DNA of 64,000 nucleotides from an uncultured Granulosicoccus sp. (GTDB taxonomy: Bacteria > Pseudomonadota > Gammaproteobacteria > Granulosicoccales > Granulosicoccaceae), in assembly GCA_947499955.1 (NCBI GenBank), contig CANMQI010000015.1:1-64000 (forward strand), in the 5' to 3' direction. This document shows, one piece after another, positions 37,406-46,311 of the stretch. Both the position numbers and the translations under genes were made by a program. Position 1 is the first letter of the stretch. Every line of letters starts with the position of its first letter. The notes under the pieces were generated by a model. It did no database searches, was not told where the DNA came from, and worked only from the letters and a program-made list of their open reading frames with translations.

Positions 37406-39286
37406 ATGGTCTACATGAGAATTCCGTCCAATGAGCCACGGCAGGCCAGCAAACGACGCACGATCGACCTCGAGCTGCTCAAGGCGCAGCAGGACAGGCT
37501 GCGCCATCATGCGCGTCTGCACTGGACTCACTGGTTCATCCTGTGCATCTCCCTGGTCATCACCGTGTTCGCCTGGCAGACATCCGAATCTGCGCTGATG
37601 ACACGTGACCAGGCGCGCTTCGAGCATGAAGCAGAGCGCGCCATCACCCAGATTCGGCAACGCCTCGGGCATTACGAGGATGCACTGCTGTCGGGTGTGG
37701 CAGCCATGCAAGCCCATGGCGGTGAAATGTCACGAGAGGAGTGGCGTCGTTACAGCGAATTTCTGAATCTGAACGAGCGTTATCCGGGCATCAGTGGCAT
37801 CGGCGTCATCAACTATGTCGAGACAGCCAACATTCCCGAGTTCCTGGCCAGCACCAGAGAGTCTTCACCGGATTTCAGGATCTTTCCCGAACACGCCTAC
37901 GACCTGTCCCTGCCCATCACCTACATCGAACCGGAAGAGAAGAACCGTTCAGCGCTGGGACTGGATGTTGCCTTTGAAACCAATCGCAGAACAGCAGCCC
38001 TGCACGCTCGCGCCTCCGGTCTGCTTCAGGTAAGTGGACCCATCACACTCGTACAGGATGCCGGCAAGACGCCCGGCTTCCTGTTCTACGCGCCCTACTA
38101 CGATGAGGAGAATGCCTGGATGCACACCTTCGATCCTGCGGTGCGTGAAAAGACCTTCCGAGGAATGATCTACGCACCGCTGGTTGTTCGCGAACTGATC
38201 AATGGTGCCCTGGGTGAAGAAGACACGCTGGTCGACCTGATCCTGCGCGACGGGGATGACATCCTGTTCAGTGGCAATCCGGATGCCCGGGCACACCGTC
38301 CAACCTTTGAACTGGAAGAGGAAGTCGACACGCACGGGCGAGTCTGGACCTACACCATCTCCAGCACGCCGAGCTTCGAGAACGCCTCAGCCATCAACCA
38401 ACCCATCATGGTACTCATCAGTGGCCTGTGCCTGGACGCCATGCTGTTTGCATTGTTCTGGCTCATGAGCCGCTCGAACCGCAATGTGCTGGAGCTGGCG
38501 GAAGAGATGACCAACAGCCTGTCATCTCAAGCCCAGCAGCTGAGTGAGAAGAATCACGACCTGGAGAGCTTTGCCCATATCGTGTCACATGACCTGAAGA
38601 CCCCGCTGCGTAACATACACAGTCTGTCCCAGATACTTGAAGAAGATCTTGACAGCTACCTGGCCAGCAACGACCCCAGGGCTGAAATACAACCGTGTCT
38701 CAGCAATCTGCAGGATCAGGTCACGCGCAGTCAGAGCCTGATCACAGGCATTCTGGAATACTCCGTGCAGGATGGAACAGAGCTGCCGACCACTATCGTC
38801 GATAGCCGCAACCTGATGATCAACATCATCAAGCAATTGGGCATGGAACCGGGAAAAGTGAAACTGGTAGGCACCTTTCCGGCTCTGAACACCAACAAGA
38901 CTCGTCTGGAACAGGTTTTCTCGAACCTGATCCAGAATGCCTTCAAATACAACCCCGACAAGGAAAATGCAACTGCCTGTATCTCCTCGACACGCAAGGG
39001 TAGCTTCTATCAGTTCTCGGTCACAGACAACGGTCCGGGTATAGAACCACGCTTCTACGAGCGTATATTCGAGCCTTTCACGACACTGGAATCGGTCACC
39101 GACATACACAGTAGTGGCATTGGCCTGTCGATCGTGCAGCGTGCGATAGAGCGGCAGGGAGGGCATATCGAAATTTCATCAAAAGTCTCAACCGGACCCG
39201 GCACCCCGACCGGCACGACCTTCACCTTCACCTGGCCAGTTCAGAGTAGCCAAGTCAACGACGAGCTGAAACAAAACCATGCATGA
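37406..39286 (+). CDS. CHASE-domain sensor histidine kinase
   Basis: 626 residues from the ATG at 37406, preceded by AAGG 8 bases away; an ATG at 37415 is also possible. Membrane helix at about 38-58, an extracellular CHASE domain (60-300, with ISGIGVINYV and LGLDVAFETNRRTAAL), a second helix near 340, then a phytochrome-like HisKA with the phospho-His in SHDLKTPLRN, and an ATPase domain with N, G1 (DNGPGI) and G2 (GIGLSIVQ) boxes. CHASE domains bind small ligands such as cytokinin-like compounds. It overlaps the response regulator start by 8 bp, so the two are a pair. Confidence 0.93.
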   Translation: MVYMRIPSNEPRQASKRRTIDLELLKAQQDRLRHHARLHWTHWFILCISLVITVFAWQTSESALMTRDQARFEHEAERAITQIRQRLGHYEDALLSGVAAMQAHGGEMSREEWRRYSEFLNLNERYPGISGIGVINYVETANIPEFLASTRESSPDFRIFPEHAYDLSLPITYIEPEEKNRSALGLDVAFETNRRTAALHARASGLLQVSGPITLVQDAGKTPGFLFYAPYYDEENAWMHTFDPAVREKTFRGMIYAPLVVRELINGALGEEDTLVDLILRDGDDILFSGNPDARAHRPTFELEEEVDTHGRVWTYTISSTPSFENASAINQPIMVLISGLCLDAMLFALFWLMSRSNRNVLELAEEMTNSLSSQAQQLSEKNHDLESFAHIVSHDLKTPLRNIHSLSQILEEDLDSYLASNDPRAEIQPCLSNLQDQVTRSQSLITGILEYSVQDGTELPTTIVDSRNLMINIIKQLGMEPGKVKLVGTFPALNTNKTRLEQVFSNLIQNAFKYNPDKENATACISSTRKGSFYQFSVTDNGPGIEPRFYERIFEPFTTLESVTDIHSSGIGLSIVQRAIERQGGHIEISSKVSTGPGTPTGTTFTFTWPVQSSQVNDELKQNHA

Positions 39287-39701
39287 ATCGAATATGAAAC
39301 TGTTGCTGGTAGAGGACAATGATCTGGATGTCTTCATGGTCCAGCGCATGATGAGAAAACTGTCTCTGGACTATCCGATCATTCATGCCAAGAACGGCGA
39401 GGAGGCGCTCAAGATATTGCGCCCCGATGGCAAGGACAGTTCCCTGGTACCGCCCTTCGTCATGATCCTGGATATCAACATGCCACGCATGGGGGGCTTC
39501 GAACTGCTCGATGAGTTGGGCGATGACGAGATACTCTCGCAGATACCCGTTTACATGGTCTCTACCTCCACGCGCCAGAAGGACAAGGACAAGGCGATGA
39601 CCTATCGCATTCGCGGTTACGTCGTCAAACCGGTCACCCAGGCCGTATTGCTCGATATGCTGGCAGATGACAATTCCAGCTCCGCCGTCGGCAATGGCTG
39701 A
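39279..39701 (+). CDS. Single-domain response regulator (Rcp1-like)
   Basis: 140 residues, one receiver domain. Acidic pocket LLVEDNDLD, phospho-acceptor Asp in MILDINMPRMGG, Thr/Ser in VSTSTR and Lys in VVKPV. There is no output domain, so it relays phosphate or controls a partner by binding. The receivers paired with phytochrome-type kinases look like this. Starts at 39279, overlapping the kinase gene; a second ATG at 39294 gives the more usual MKLLLVEDN start. Confidence 0.92.
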   Translation: MHESNMKLLLVEDNDLDVFMVQRMMRKLSLDYPIIHAKNGEEALKILRPDGKDSSLVPPFVMILDINMPRMGGFELLDELGDDEILSQIPVYMVSTSTRQKDKDKAMTYRIRGYVVKPVTQAVLLDMLADDNSSSAVGNG

Positions 39702-39825
39702 AAGGGGCTTGAAGTAAGCACACCGGCCCAACAGCGACCCTGCTGCGCCGGCAGGATCTGCCGACACGCTCGGGCGAACGTCGCAGGGTGTACCCTTTCC
39801 CCCCACACTTTGTCGCAGACGCCAG

Positions 39826-41076
39826 ATGCCGGTTCCTGACTCAGACAGCCTACTCGATGAACCCACCGAAATACCGAGCGGCCCAGGCCTGCCGCTGGAG
39901 ATCGGGCTGATAGTTGCAGGCCGCTTCAGCCTCTCCGAGCGACGCATCCTGCAGGAAGTGGAAGGCCGTTTTCGGCAGAAACTCGACTCCCTGCTGCCAC
40001 AGTTCGACTGGCGCATCTCGGTCAGCCGACGACGTGACATGGGCGAAGGCGGGCGCGTGGAATCCACCGACCTGCTGCATCAGGCCACCGAGGAGCGCGA
40101 CCTGTATCGCTGGGATTACGCCATCGTGCTGATTGACAAGGAACTGCTGGCTCACTATCGCTCCTTTGCCCTGGCCGTGTTGAGCCGGCCGCTGGACGCG
40201 GCCATCGTATCGACTGCACGCCTGATTCCCGATGAAGAGGGGCCAGGTGCCGATCATGACCAACCCGATGAAAACGAGATCGTCGACCGCATCACGACAC
40301 TGCTGCTGCGCAGTGTTGCGCACCTGGGAGGCCTGAGATTCAGCAAGGAGCCCGATAGCCTGCTGTACCGCCCTGCCTCGCCGGCAGACTTGGCGGCAAT
40401 GCAGAGCCTGACATCCGGAGAACAGCAGGAGCTGGTGGAAAATCTGACCGAAATCGCCGACCTGCGTCTGGAAGAATCCTTGCGCAGTCGAGGCTCCCTC
40501 TGGCGCTTCATGCTGCGAGCCAGCCTGATCAATCGCGAACAGATACTGGAGACCATCGTCGCGGCTCGCCCCTGGCAATTCCCGCGCAGACTCAGCCGTC
40601 TGACCACAGCTGCAGTATCCACCGTCACGCTATTGTTGATGAGTGCGGAGAGCTGGGACCTTGCTCTGACGCAGAGCTGGAGCGCCATGATCCTGATCAG
40701 TGTTCTGATTCTGACCCTGACAACCCTGTTCATCAGCTTTCGCCAACACCTGCTGCTCAGCCGTGGCAATCATCACCGGGAACAGATTGCGGTAACTCGC
40801 GTATCGGCCATCGGCATCGTCCTCAGCGGCCTGGCGCTGACCTGGCTGGCCATGTTCCTGATGGCGCTGCTGGCCAACTCGCTGCTCTTTCCTGTCGAGC
40901 TGATCAGTCAATGGACCAGCTCGCCCCCCCCCGGTGGCCGTCCCATCGGGCTTGTCAGCTACCTGAAGATGGCCACTTTCTGTGCCTCTGTCGGGCTGCT
41001 GATCGGTGCGCTGGGAGCCAGCTTCGAGGAGCAGACACATTTCCAGCATGTGATCTTCGTGGATGAAGAGCTGTGA
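39826..41076 (+). CDS. Four-helix membrane protein of unknown function
   Basis: 416 residues. The N-terminal 240 residues are soluble: an alpha/beta-like domain with LIVAGRFSLSERRILQEVEG and YAIVLIDKELLAHYRSFALAV, suggestive of a hydrolase or protease-inhibitor fold, but I know no matching family. The C-terminal part has four hydrophobic segments (about 255-275, 283-300, 325-350 and 380-400). A polyproline SPPPGGRP loop joins the last two. No signal peptide. It is 124 bp after the response regulator and may or may not be controlled by it. Real by length and codon use; function unknown. Confidence 0.72.
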   Translation: MPVPDSDSLLDEPTEIPSGPGLPLEIGLIVAGRFSLSERRILQEVEGRFRQKLDSLLPQFDWRISVSRRRDMGEGGRVESTDLLHQATEERDLYRWDYAIVLIDKELLAHYRSFALAVLSRPLDAAIVSTARLIPDEEGPGADHDQPDENEIVDRITTLLLRSVAHLGGLRFSKEPDSLLYRPASPADLAAMQSLTSGEQQELVENLTEIADLRLEESLRSRGSLWRFMLRASLINREQILETIVAARPWQFPRRLSRLTTAAVSTVTLLLMSAESWDLALTQSWSAMILISVLILTLTTLFISFRQHLLLSRGNHHREQIAVTRVSAIGIVLSGLALTWLAMFLMALLANSLLFPVELISQWTSSPPPGGRPIGLVSYLKMATFCASVGLLIGALGASFEEQTHFQHVIFVDEEL

Positions 41077-41131
41077 TACTTTCGCGGACGCAGTAGAATA
41101 CCCGCGTAACTCCTTACCCGACTGACAAACA

Positions 41132-42208
41132 GTGACCCTCATTCTGTCTCTACTGGCCGTGGTGCTTGTACTGGCAACGATTCTGCCCCTCTCTGTCCGG
41201 CGAGAGTGGTGGATCCGTGCGCTGGATTTCCCACGCTTGCAGATAGCCATCGCTGCCTGCCTCTGGCTACTGGTCTGGTTGACGCTCGCAGGAGACAACA
41301 CGCTGTGGCTGACACTGCTGGCTTTGTGTGTGCTGGCCGTTCTGGTCTATCAGGCCTACTGGATCACGCCCAATACCGAAATGCACCGTCAGGAAGTCGA
41401 ACGATATGACCCTCTGATCGACGGCAACTGCCCGACATTCAAGATGATCAGCAGCAACGTGCTGATGCACAACAGGAACAGCGGCCCCCTGTTGTCCCTG
41501 ATCCGGCAGCACCAGCCCGATCTCGTGATCACGCTGGAATCCGACCAATGGTGGCAGGATGAGCTGGACAGACTGCAGGATTACCCCCACCGCATCGCCT
41601 GTCCGCTCGATAATCTCTACGGCATGCACGTGTACTCCCGTCTGCCATTGCACGACACCACCATCGACTTTCTGGTGGAAGATGACAAACCCTCCATGAG
41701 TGCCACCGTTGAAGTAACCCCGGATACGTCACTGCAACTGCATGTTGTCCACCCGGCCCCACCGGCACCGGGCGAAAACGATGAATCGACCGAACGCGAT
41801 GTCGAGCTGTTGCTGCTCGCAAAGGCCATCACAGACAAGCAGCAGCGCCTGATCGTCGCCGGCGACCTGAACGATGTGGCCTGGTCGGCCACCACCCGGC
41901 TGTTCCGGCAGATCAGCGGCCTGCTGGACCTGCGCATCGGTCGTGGCCTGTACAACACCTTCAGCGCCAACCACTGGTACGCCCGCTGGCCACTGGATCA
42001 CGTTTTTGTCAGTCAGCATTTCAAGGTGGTGAACATACAGCGCCTGCGCAACATCGGGTCTGATCACTTCCCGCTGCTGGTGGAACTGGCCGTCACCGAC
42101 AGTCAGCGACAGACCAGCGCCGTGGAAGATGAGGAACTGGACAAGGAACGGCTGGACAGCATCATGGACACCAGTGTTGCGCATAGCGCGCAGCCACCAC
42201 CGGTCTGA
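41132..42208 (+). CDS. Endonuclease/exonuclease/phosphatase-family protein
   Basis: 358 residues, GTG start. The first 75 residues form two or three membrane helices (LILSLLAVVLVLATILPLSV and following). The EEP domain occupies the rest, with SNVLMHNRN, DLVITLESD, the catalytic GDLND, LDHVF and SDHFPLL motifs. The same layout is seen in bacterial membrane EEP proteins related to sphingomyelinases and inositol phosphatases, so the substrate may be a phospholipid or nucleic acid. The active site probably faces the periplasm. It follows the membrane protein gene by 55 bp, so likely one transcript. Confidence 0.88.
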   Translation: MTLILSLLAVVLVLATILPLSVRREWWIRALDFPRLQIAIAACLWLLVWLTLAGDNTLWLTLLALCVLAVLVYQAYWITPNTEMHRQEVERYDPLIDGNCPTFKMISSNVLMHNRNSGPLLSLIRQHQPDLVITLESDQWWQDELDRLQDYPHRIACPLDNLYGMHVYSRLPLHDTTIDFLVEDDKPSMSATVEVTPDTSLQLHVVHPAPPAPGENDESTERDVELLLLAKAITDKQQRLIVAGDLNDVAWSATTRLFRQISGLLDLRIGRGLYNTFSANHWYARWPLDHVFVSQHFKVVNIQRLRNIGSDHFPLLVELAVTDSQRQTSAVEDEELDKERLDSIMDTSVAHSAQPPPV

Positions 42209-42258
42209 CTGACACGACACGATCCGCTGAACCACTGGAGCCGCGCAAGGCTTCAAGT

Positions 42259-42291
42259 GCCAGTTGCACTGCGCCAGTTGCACTGCGCCAG
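42259..42291 (+). repeat. 14-bp direct repeat between convergent genes
   Basis: GCCAGTTGCACTGC occurs at 42259 and 42273, with a third partial unit GCCAG at 42287. Lies between the EEP and MipA genes; no hairpin is obvious. Confidence 0.85.
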
Positions 42292-42307
42292 ATAGTCGTG
42301 ATTCAGA

Positions 42308-43369
42308 TCAGCTGTTGCTGCCCAGCTCCACCACATCCACCATGCGGCGGCTTTTCTTCAGGGTCCAGACCAGTCCCACCGCAAAGCCGGTAGACGAATC
42401 GGTTTCAAACAGCGGGCTCTCCTCATTGCGAGCTCCGCCGAACCAACCCGAGAAGACCCCCATGAACAGGCGCACGTTCTTGAGCGGCGTCAGCCCGATA
42501 CCCGCAAACAAGCCTGATTCCAGATAGCCCCCTTCGGCATCGAATGTCGGCCGTGTGTCGGTGGCGTAAGCCGGGGCCACTTCATAGAAATAGTCCTGTA
42601 GAGATTCCGAGGCATAGGTGGACTGCAGTGCCGCCAACAGGTCGACTCCCGAGTTTCTGAAATTGCGATAGTTGACCCCGAAGCCTGCCTCCACCACCAC
42701 GCCTCGCCCGTCAAAGCGACGAAAGTCTGTCGACATCACGGCGCGCAGCTCGGAGCTGAATCTCAGCTGCACCCGCCCCCCGGAAGGCATCGCCCGGTCG
42801 AACAGGCTCACCTCCAGCTGCGGCCCTATCTCGAATAGAAAATCCAGATCCGGCATGCCTTCTCGCGCACTGTTGCCCTCGGAATTGGCATTCAGGGAAC
42901 CGCCAATGGACAGGTCCAGCTTGATGCGCGGCTGCTCGATGGCTACGGCGCGGATACCGCCGCCGCCGAAACGCCACTGCGGCCCACGATAGACGAAAAA
43001 CGGCAGGACTATGCTGCGACGATTGTTGTCGTTGGATGCCGGGTAATCGAACCCGGAAAAATAACCGCCGCCGATGCCGAATTCCCAGACTGGTCGGCGA
43101 TGTATCGTGGGAGCCACGCTGGGCACATCAAGGGACTCGATCGTGGGAACGTCACTGCCGCTCTTGTCGAGCGCAGAATCCCCTGTTGCCGGGACTGCTG
43201 GTGACGCTGGTGACGCTGGTGACGCTGGTGACGCTGGTGACGCTGGTGCCGCTGGTGCCGCTGGTGCCGAGTCTGAGGCCGGTGTTGTCTGCGCCAGCGT
43301 CATCCCACACGTGGTCAGACACAGCGTGGCCAGACAGGCTCGCAGAAGGCCTGATCGAGATCGACTCAT
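42308..43369 (-). CDS. MipA/OmpV-family outer membrane protein
   Basis: 353 residues from the ATG at 43369; the frame runs open to 43504, but the signal peptide (LLRACLATLCLTTCGMTLAQ) belongs to this start. A low-complexity Pro-Ala-Ser linker follows, then a beta-barrel domain of the MipA/OmpV type (WEFGIGGGYFSGFDYPAS, VVLPFFVYRGPQWRFGGGG, then alternating strands to the C-terminus). MipA in E. coli scaffolds MltA and PBP1B. In many bacteria the role is only structural. The Pro-Ala-Ser stretch is coded by a tandem repeat. Confidence 0.88.
   Translation of the reverse strand: MSRSRSGLLRACLATLCLTTCGMTLAQTTPASDSAPAAPAAPASPASPASPASPASPAVPATGDSALDKSGSDVPTIESLDVPSVAPTIHRRPVWEFGIGGGYFSGFDYPASNDNNRRSIVLPFFVYRGPQWRFGGGGIRAVAIEQPRIKLDLSIGGSLNANSEGNSAREGMPDLDFLFEIGPQLEVSLFDRAMPSGGRVQLRFSSELRAVMSTDFRRFDGRGVVVEAGFGVNYRNFRNSGVDLLAALQSTYASESLQDYFYEVAPAYATDTRPTFDAEGGYLESGLFAGIGLTPLKNVRLFMGVFSGWFGGARNEESPLFETDSSTGFAVGLVWTLKKSRRMVDVVELGSNS
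43201..43263 (-). repeat. 9-bp coding tandem repeat in MipA leader
   Basis: Five GTGACGCTG units (43201-43245) followed by two GTGCCGCTG units to 43263 on the plus strand. They encode repeated Pro-Ala-Ser and Pro-Ala-Ala just after the signal peptide of the MipA-like protein. In-frame unit length. Confidence 0.95.
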
Positions 43370-43502
43370 GCGCCTCTGCCCGTGCTGGATATCCTGCTTC
43401 CCGATGTCATTGCCCCTGCTGTGTTGATGACTGCTGGCGCAAGGCAGGACCTCGGCACAACAGCCACGTATACTGCACGATAACCGCACAAGACTACCCA
43501 TC

Positions 43503-44465
43503 ATGTTCTATACCCACAGCACGCTGGACCGTGCCGATCATCTGCGCAAAGACGAGCTGAAGATTCAGGCTCTCAGACAACAGCCTGATGCACAACTGGT
43601 GCCGCTGTGGCATTGCCAGTCTCTGGTCACCAGTCCAGCATCCGATAGTGCACCACAAGCGATCGTTCTACCACATGATCACGAGGTGCCGGAAGGTCAG
43701 TCCATCTTTCTCGGACTGCAGGACGATAAACCCTTGTTCGCCGTCGATATCTCCATCCTCGACGAGCAACAACGTGACGCGCTGGGGGAACAGGGCAGAG
43801 CTCGCGACGGTACACCACAGCCTGGCCATTTCACCGATCTTCGCATGGCTGGCCCCACATTGCCCAGTACCGATGGTTCATTACTGGCCTATGCTCGAGG
43901 ACTGATGTACTGGCACGGCATTACCCGTTTCTGTGTCAATTGCGGACGGCCTCTGGTATCGGCCAGTGCCGGTCATACCCGCGAGTGCAGTAATGAGGAT
44001 TGCAGCCATGTCGATTTCCCACGTACCGACCCGGCAGTCATCATGCTGGTGAGCTACAGCCCACCGGATGGCAGCGAACCCAAATGCCTGCTCGGCAGAA
44101 GCCCGGCCTGGCCCGAAGGCGTTTTTTCAACGCTGGCAGGATTTGTCGAGCCGGGCGAAAGTCTGGAGAATGCCGTACGCCGCGAAGTACTGGAAGAGTC
44201 ATCGATTCACGTCAGCGACGTTCACTACGTCGCCTCTCAGCCCTGGCCCTTTCCACGTTCGATCATGCTGGGTTTCGAGGCCACGGCCACCAGCACCGAG
44301 ATCAGTATCGACCCCGTGGAACTGGCTGACGCCCAGTGGTTCACTCGTACGCAACTGGCAGGCTTTGGCAGCTGGGGCGATGAGAGCGACAATTTCAAAC
44401 TGCCGCGCAAGGACTCGATTGCACGATTTCTGGTGGAACGCTGGATTCGCGAAGGGGCACTTTGA
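43503..44465 (+). CDS. nudC: NAD(+) / NADH pyrophosphatase, NudC-type
   Basis: 320 residues. A four-Cys zinc ribbon (CVNCG ... CSNEDC) precedes the Nudix domain, whose box reads GFVEPGESLENAVRREVLEESS with all key Glu and Arg. The NudC-specific SQPWPFPRSIM array follows it. The enzyme splits NADH to NMNH and AMP, and in E. coli it also removes NAD caps from RNA. The N-terminal domain is normal. Divergent from the MipA gene. Confidence 0.95.
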   Translation: MFYTHSTLDRADHLRKDELKIQALRQQPDAQLVPLWHCQSLVTSPASDSAPQAIVLPHDHEVPEGQSIFLGLQDDKPLFAVDISILDEQQRDALGEQGRARDGTPQPGHFTDLRMAGPTLPSTDGSLLAYARGLMYWHGITRFCVNCGRPLVSASAGHTRECSNEDCSHVDFPRTDPAVIMLVSYSPPDGSEPKCLLGRSPAWPEGVFSTLAGFVEPGESLENAVRREVLEESSIHVSDVHYVASQPWPFPRSIMLGFEATATSTEISIDPVELADAQWFTRTQLAGFGSWGDESDNFKLPRKDSIARFLVERWIREGAL

Positions 44466-44491
44466 CCCGAATATTCACGACGCTGACGGCA

Positions 44492-45358
44492 TCAGTCAAC
44501 AGCAAGCCAGCGCTGAAAACCGGCCGGTAGCGGGGTCAGTTCGCCATCGGCACGCCACTGCTGATCAAGAACCTGTTGCGAGATCCGCTGAATGCGATCC
44601 TCATCCAGTGGATGCGTACTGAGAAAACGTTCCAGCCATTGCGTCTTCGCCAGCGACGACGATCGTTCACGGCTGGCACTGAACAGTTCGAACAGCGTCG
44701 ATGCCCCGTTGACATGCCCGTACAGCGCATTGAGCGCGCTCAGCGCTGCGTCATCGGCAGCAATTTCCATCGAACGTGTGAACTGGACGCCGGTAAGCAT
44801 GCCAGCCTGGTTGACCAGCTGCCCGGCAATGCCGGTACCGGCATTGCCAGTGAGCCCCAACAGAGCAATGGTACTGGCAACACCACCGCCCAACGCGGCC
44901 ACCGGATCGCGATGCAACACATGCGAGATCTCGTGCGCCATGACCATTGCCAGCGTATTCTCGTCCGGCATGCGTGACAGCAAGCCGCGATAGAACAGCA
45001 GATTGCCACCGACTGTGGCGAAGGCATTGAAGACATCTTCGCTGTCATAGTGCACCGTGACCGACAGGCCATCAGGCAGGGGCAGATGCTGACTGACACG
45101 CCCCGCCAGCGCATTCAGATAGGCCGTCATTTCGGGGTGTTGCTCCGCCTCTCCCAGCTCGATGTCCAGTGTATCCATGACGCGCAGCTCATAGCTGAAG
45201 GGAATACGCCTGGCCACGAACGCACCGGCATACTGCAGCACGATCACCAACATCACGACCAGCAGTACAGCTCCGATGGCCAACTGCAGAAACTGACGCA
45301 GAGGGTGTACCTGGCTGGTGTTGATGCCTTCCGGTGGCAGGCGATTCTCATATCTCAT
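44492..45358 (-). CDS. M48-family membrane metallopeptidase
   Basis: 288 residues. One N-terminal membrane helix (about 25-47), then a peptidase domain with the zinc motif HEISHVLHRDP and, about 55 residues later, SMEIAADDAALSAL supplying the third ligand Glu of the ExxAD type. This resembles short M48 proteins such as BepA/YfgC-like or HtpX-like enzymes acting in envelope quality control. It is the last gene of a compact three-gene operon. Its ATG overlaps the YbjQ-like gene by 11 bp. Confidence 0.92.
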   Translation of the reverse strand: MRYENRLPPEGINTSQVHPLRQFLQLAIGAVLLVVMLVIVLQYAGAFVARRIPFSYELRVMDTLDIELGEAEQHPEMTAYLNALAGRVSQHLPLPDGLSVTVHYDSEDVFNAFATVGGNLLFYRGLLSRMPDENTLAMVMAHEISHVLHRDPVAALGGGVASTIALLGLTGNAGTGIAGQLVNQAGMLTGVQFTRSMEIAADDAALSALNALYGHVNGASTLFELFSASRERSSSLAKTQWLERFLSTHPLDEDRIQRISQQVLDQQWRADGELTPLPAGFQRWLAVD

Positions 45359-45824
45359 GCTGAATCCCGACGGCCTGACCGAGCGGGATCATGGCCGTGC
45401 CATAGGCCAGCACTTCCATGGCACCGACCTTGCCGGTGGCAATCCGCGTGGTATCGAACTTGATATTGAACACATAGGCAGCACCCAGCGCCAGCGCCTC
45501 AGCCTTCATGCGCAGGACGGCTTCACGACGCGCCCTGTCCAGCATCGACTCGTAGGGCGTGACCCGGCCACCAAAGATATTGATGAGCCCGGCCAGAAAC
45601 GCCTTGAAGTAATCCGAGGCAATAACCACGCTGCCAGTGACCAGTTGCTGGCGATAGGGCCTGTCTTCGGGTGGGTAGCGAGAGGCGACCACCGGCAATG
45701 CCTGCGTCTCCGACTCGCGCTGAATGATCTTGCGATAATGCCGTTTTTCTGCCAGTCGCCCGAACAGAAAACCCAACACCAGCAAGGCAACAACGCTACC
45801 TGCCTGGAACAGCAGACTATTCAA
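45348..45824 (-). CDS. Membrane-anchored YbjQ/UPF0145-like protein, TTG start
   Basis: 158 residues. The frame reaches 46010, but the region above 45824 overlaps the preceding gene, so I choose the TTG at 45824, which sits in TTGAATAG and shares bases with the upstream stop. The N-terminus is one hydrophobic helix (SVVALLVLGFLFGRLA). The YbjQ heavy-metal-binding-type domain then follows: VTGSVVIASDYFKAFLAGLINIFGGRV, REAVLRMKAEALALGAAYVFNIKFDT and EVLAYGTAM. YbjQ proteins form oligomers of unknown function. The helix is unusual for the family, which is normally soluble. Confidence 0.82.
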   Translation of the reverse strand: MNSLLFQAGSVVALLVLGFLFGRLAEKRHYRKIIQRESETQALPVVASRYPPEDRPYRQQLVTGSVVIASDYFKAFLAGLINIFGGRVTPYESMLDRARREAVLRMKAEALALGAAYVFNIKFDTTRIATGKVGAMEVLAYGTAMIPLGQAVGIQHEI

Positions 45825-46137
45825 TATCCAGCTCCACCGCCGTGCCGTAGACGAAGATCTCAGCGGCACCTGCGGCAATGCTGGAGGTGCTGTAGCGCAC
45901 ATTGAGCACCGCATTGGCACCCATCGACCGAGCCTGTGCCAGCATGCGCTCGGTGGCCTCCTCCCGCGAATCGGACAACAGTTCGGTGTAACCCCGCAGT
46001 TCACCCCCAAAGAAATTCTTCAGTGACGCGGCGATATCTCGCCCCACGTGCTTGGAACGCACGGAACTGCCTTGCACCAGCCCCAGATGCCGAACCACCG
46101 TGCGCCCCGGCAGAAATTCCAGATTGGATACGAGCAT
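45817..46137 (-). CDS. YbjQ/UPF0145-family protein
   Basis: 106 residues, exactly the family length. It shows the same motif order as its neighbour: VRHLGLVQGSSV, FFGGELRGYTELL, EATERMLAQARSMGANAVLNVRY and AEIFVYGTAVEL. No signal peptide or helix. First gene of the YbjQ-YbjQ-M48 set; the second overlaps it by 8 bp. The pair of one soluble and one membrane copy suggests a hetero-oligomer. Confidence 0.92.
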   Translation of the reverse strand: MLVSNLEFLPGRTVVRHLGLVQGSSVRSKHVGRDIAASLKNFFGGELRGYTELLSDSREEATERMLAQARSMGANAVLNVRYSTSSIAAGAAEIFVYGTAVELDIE

Positions 46138-46311
46138 GAACCTTCCTGTGTCTGATTTTCAGTGAGTAGTCTACTCCACTGACCGACTGCGCAAGCCTGT
46201 CCGGCGGCCATGAGACGCGGTGTGTCACCTCACGAGAGCGGCCACCGTCCTGCGGGCAGACCGGCCCTTGCCGGGCAATCAGTCCGGGTGGCGATCCAGT
46301 ACACTAGCGCC

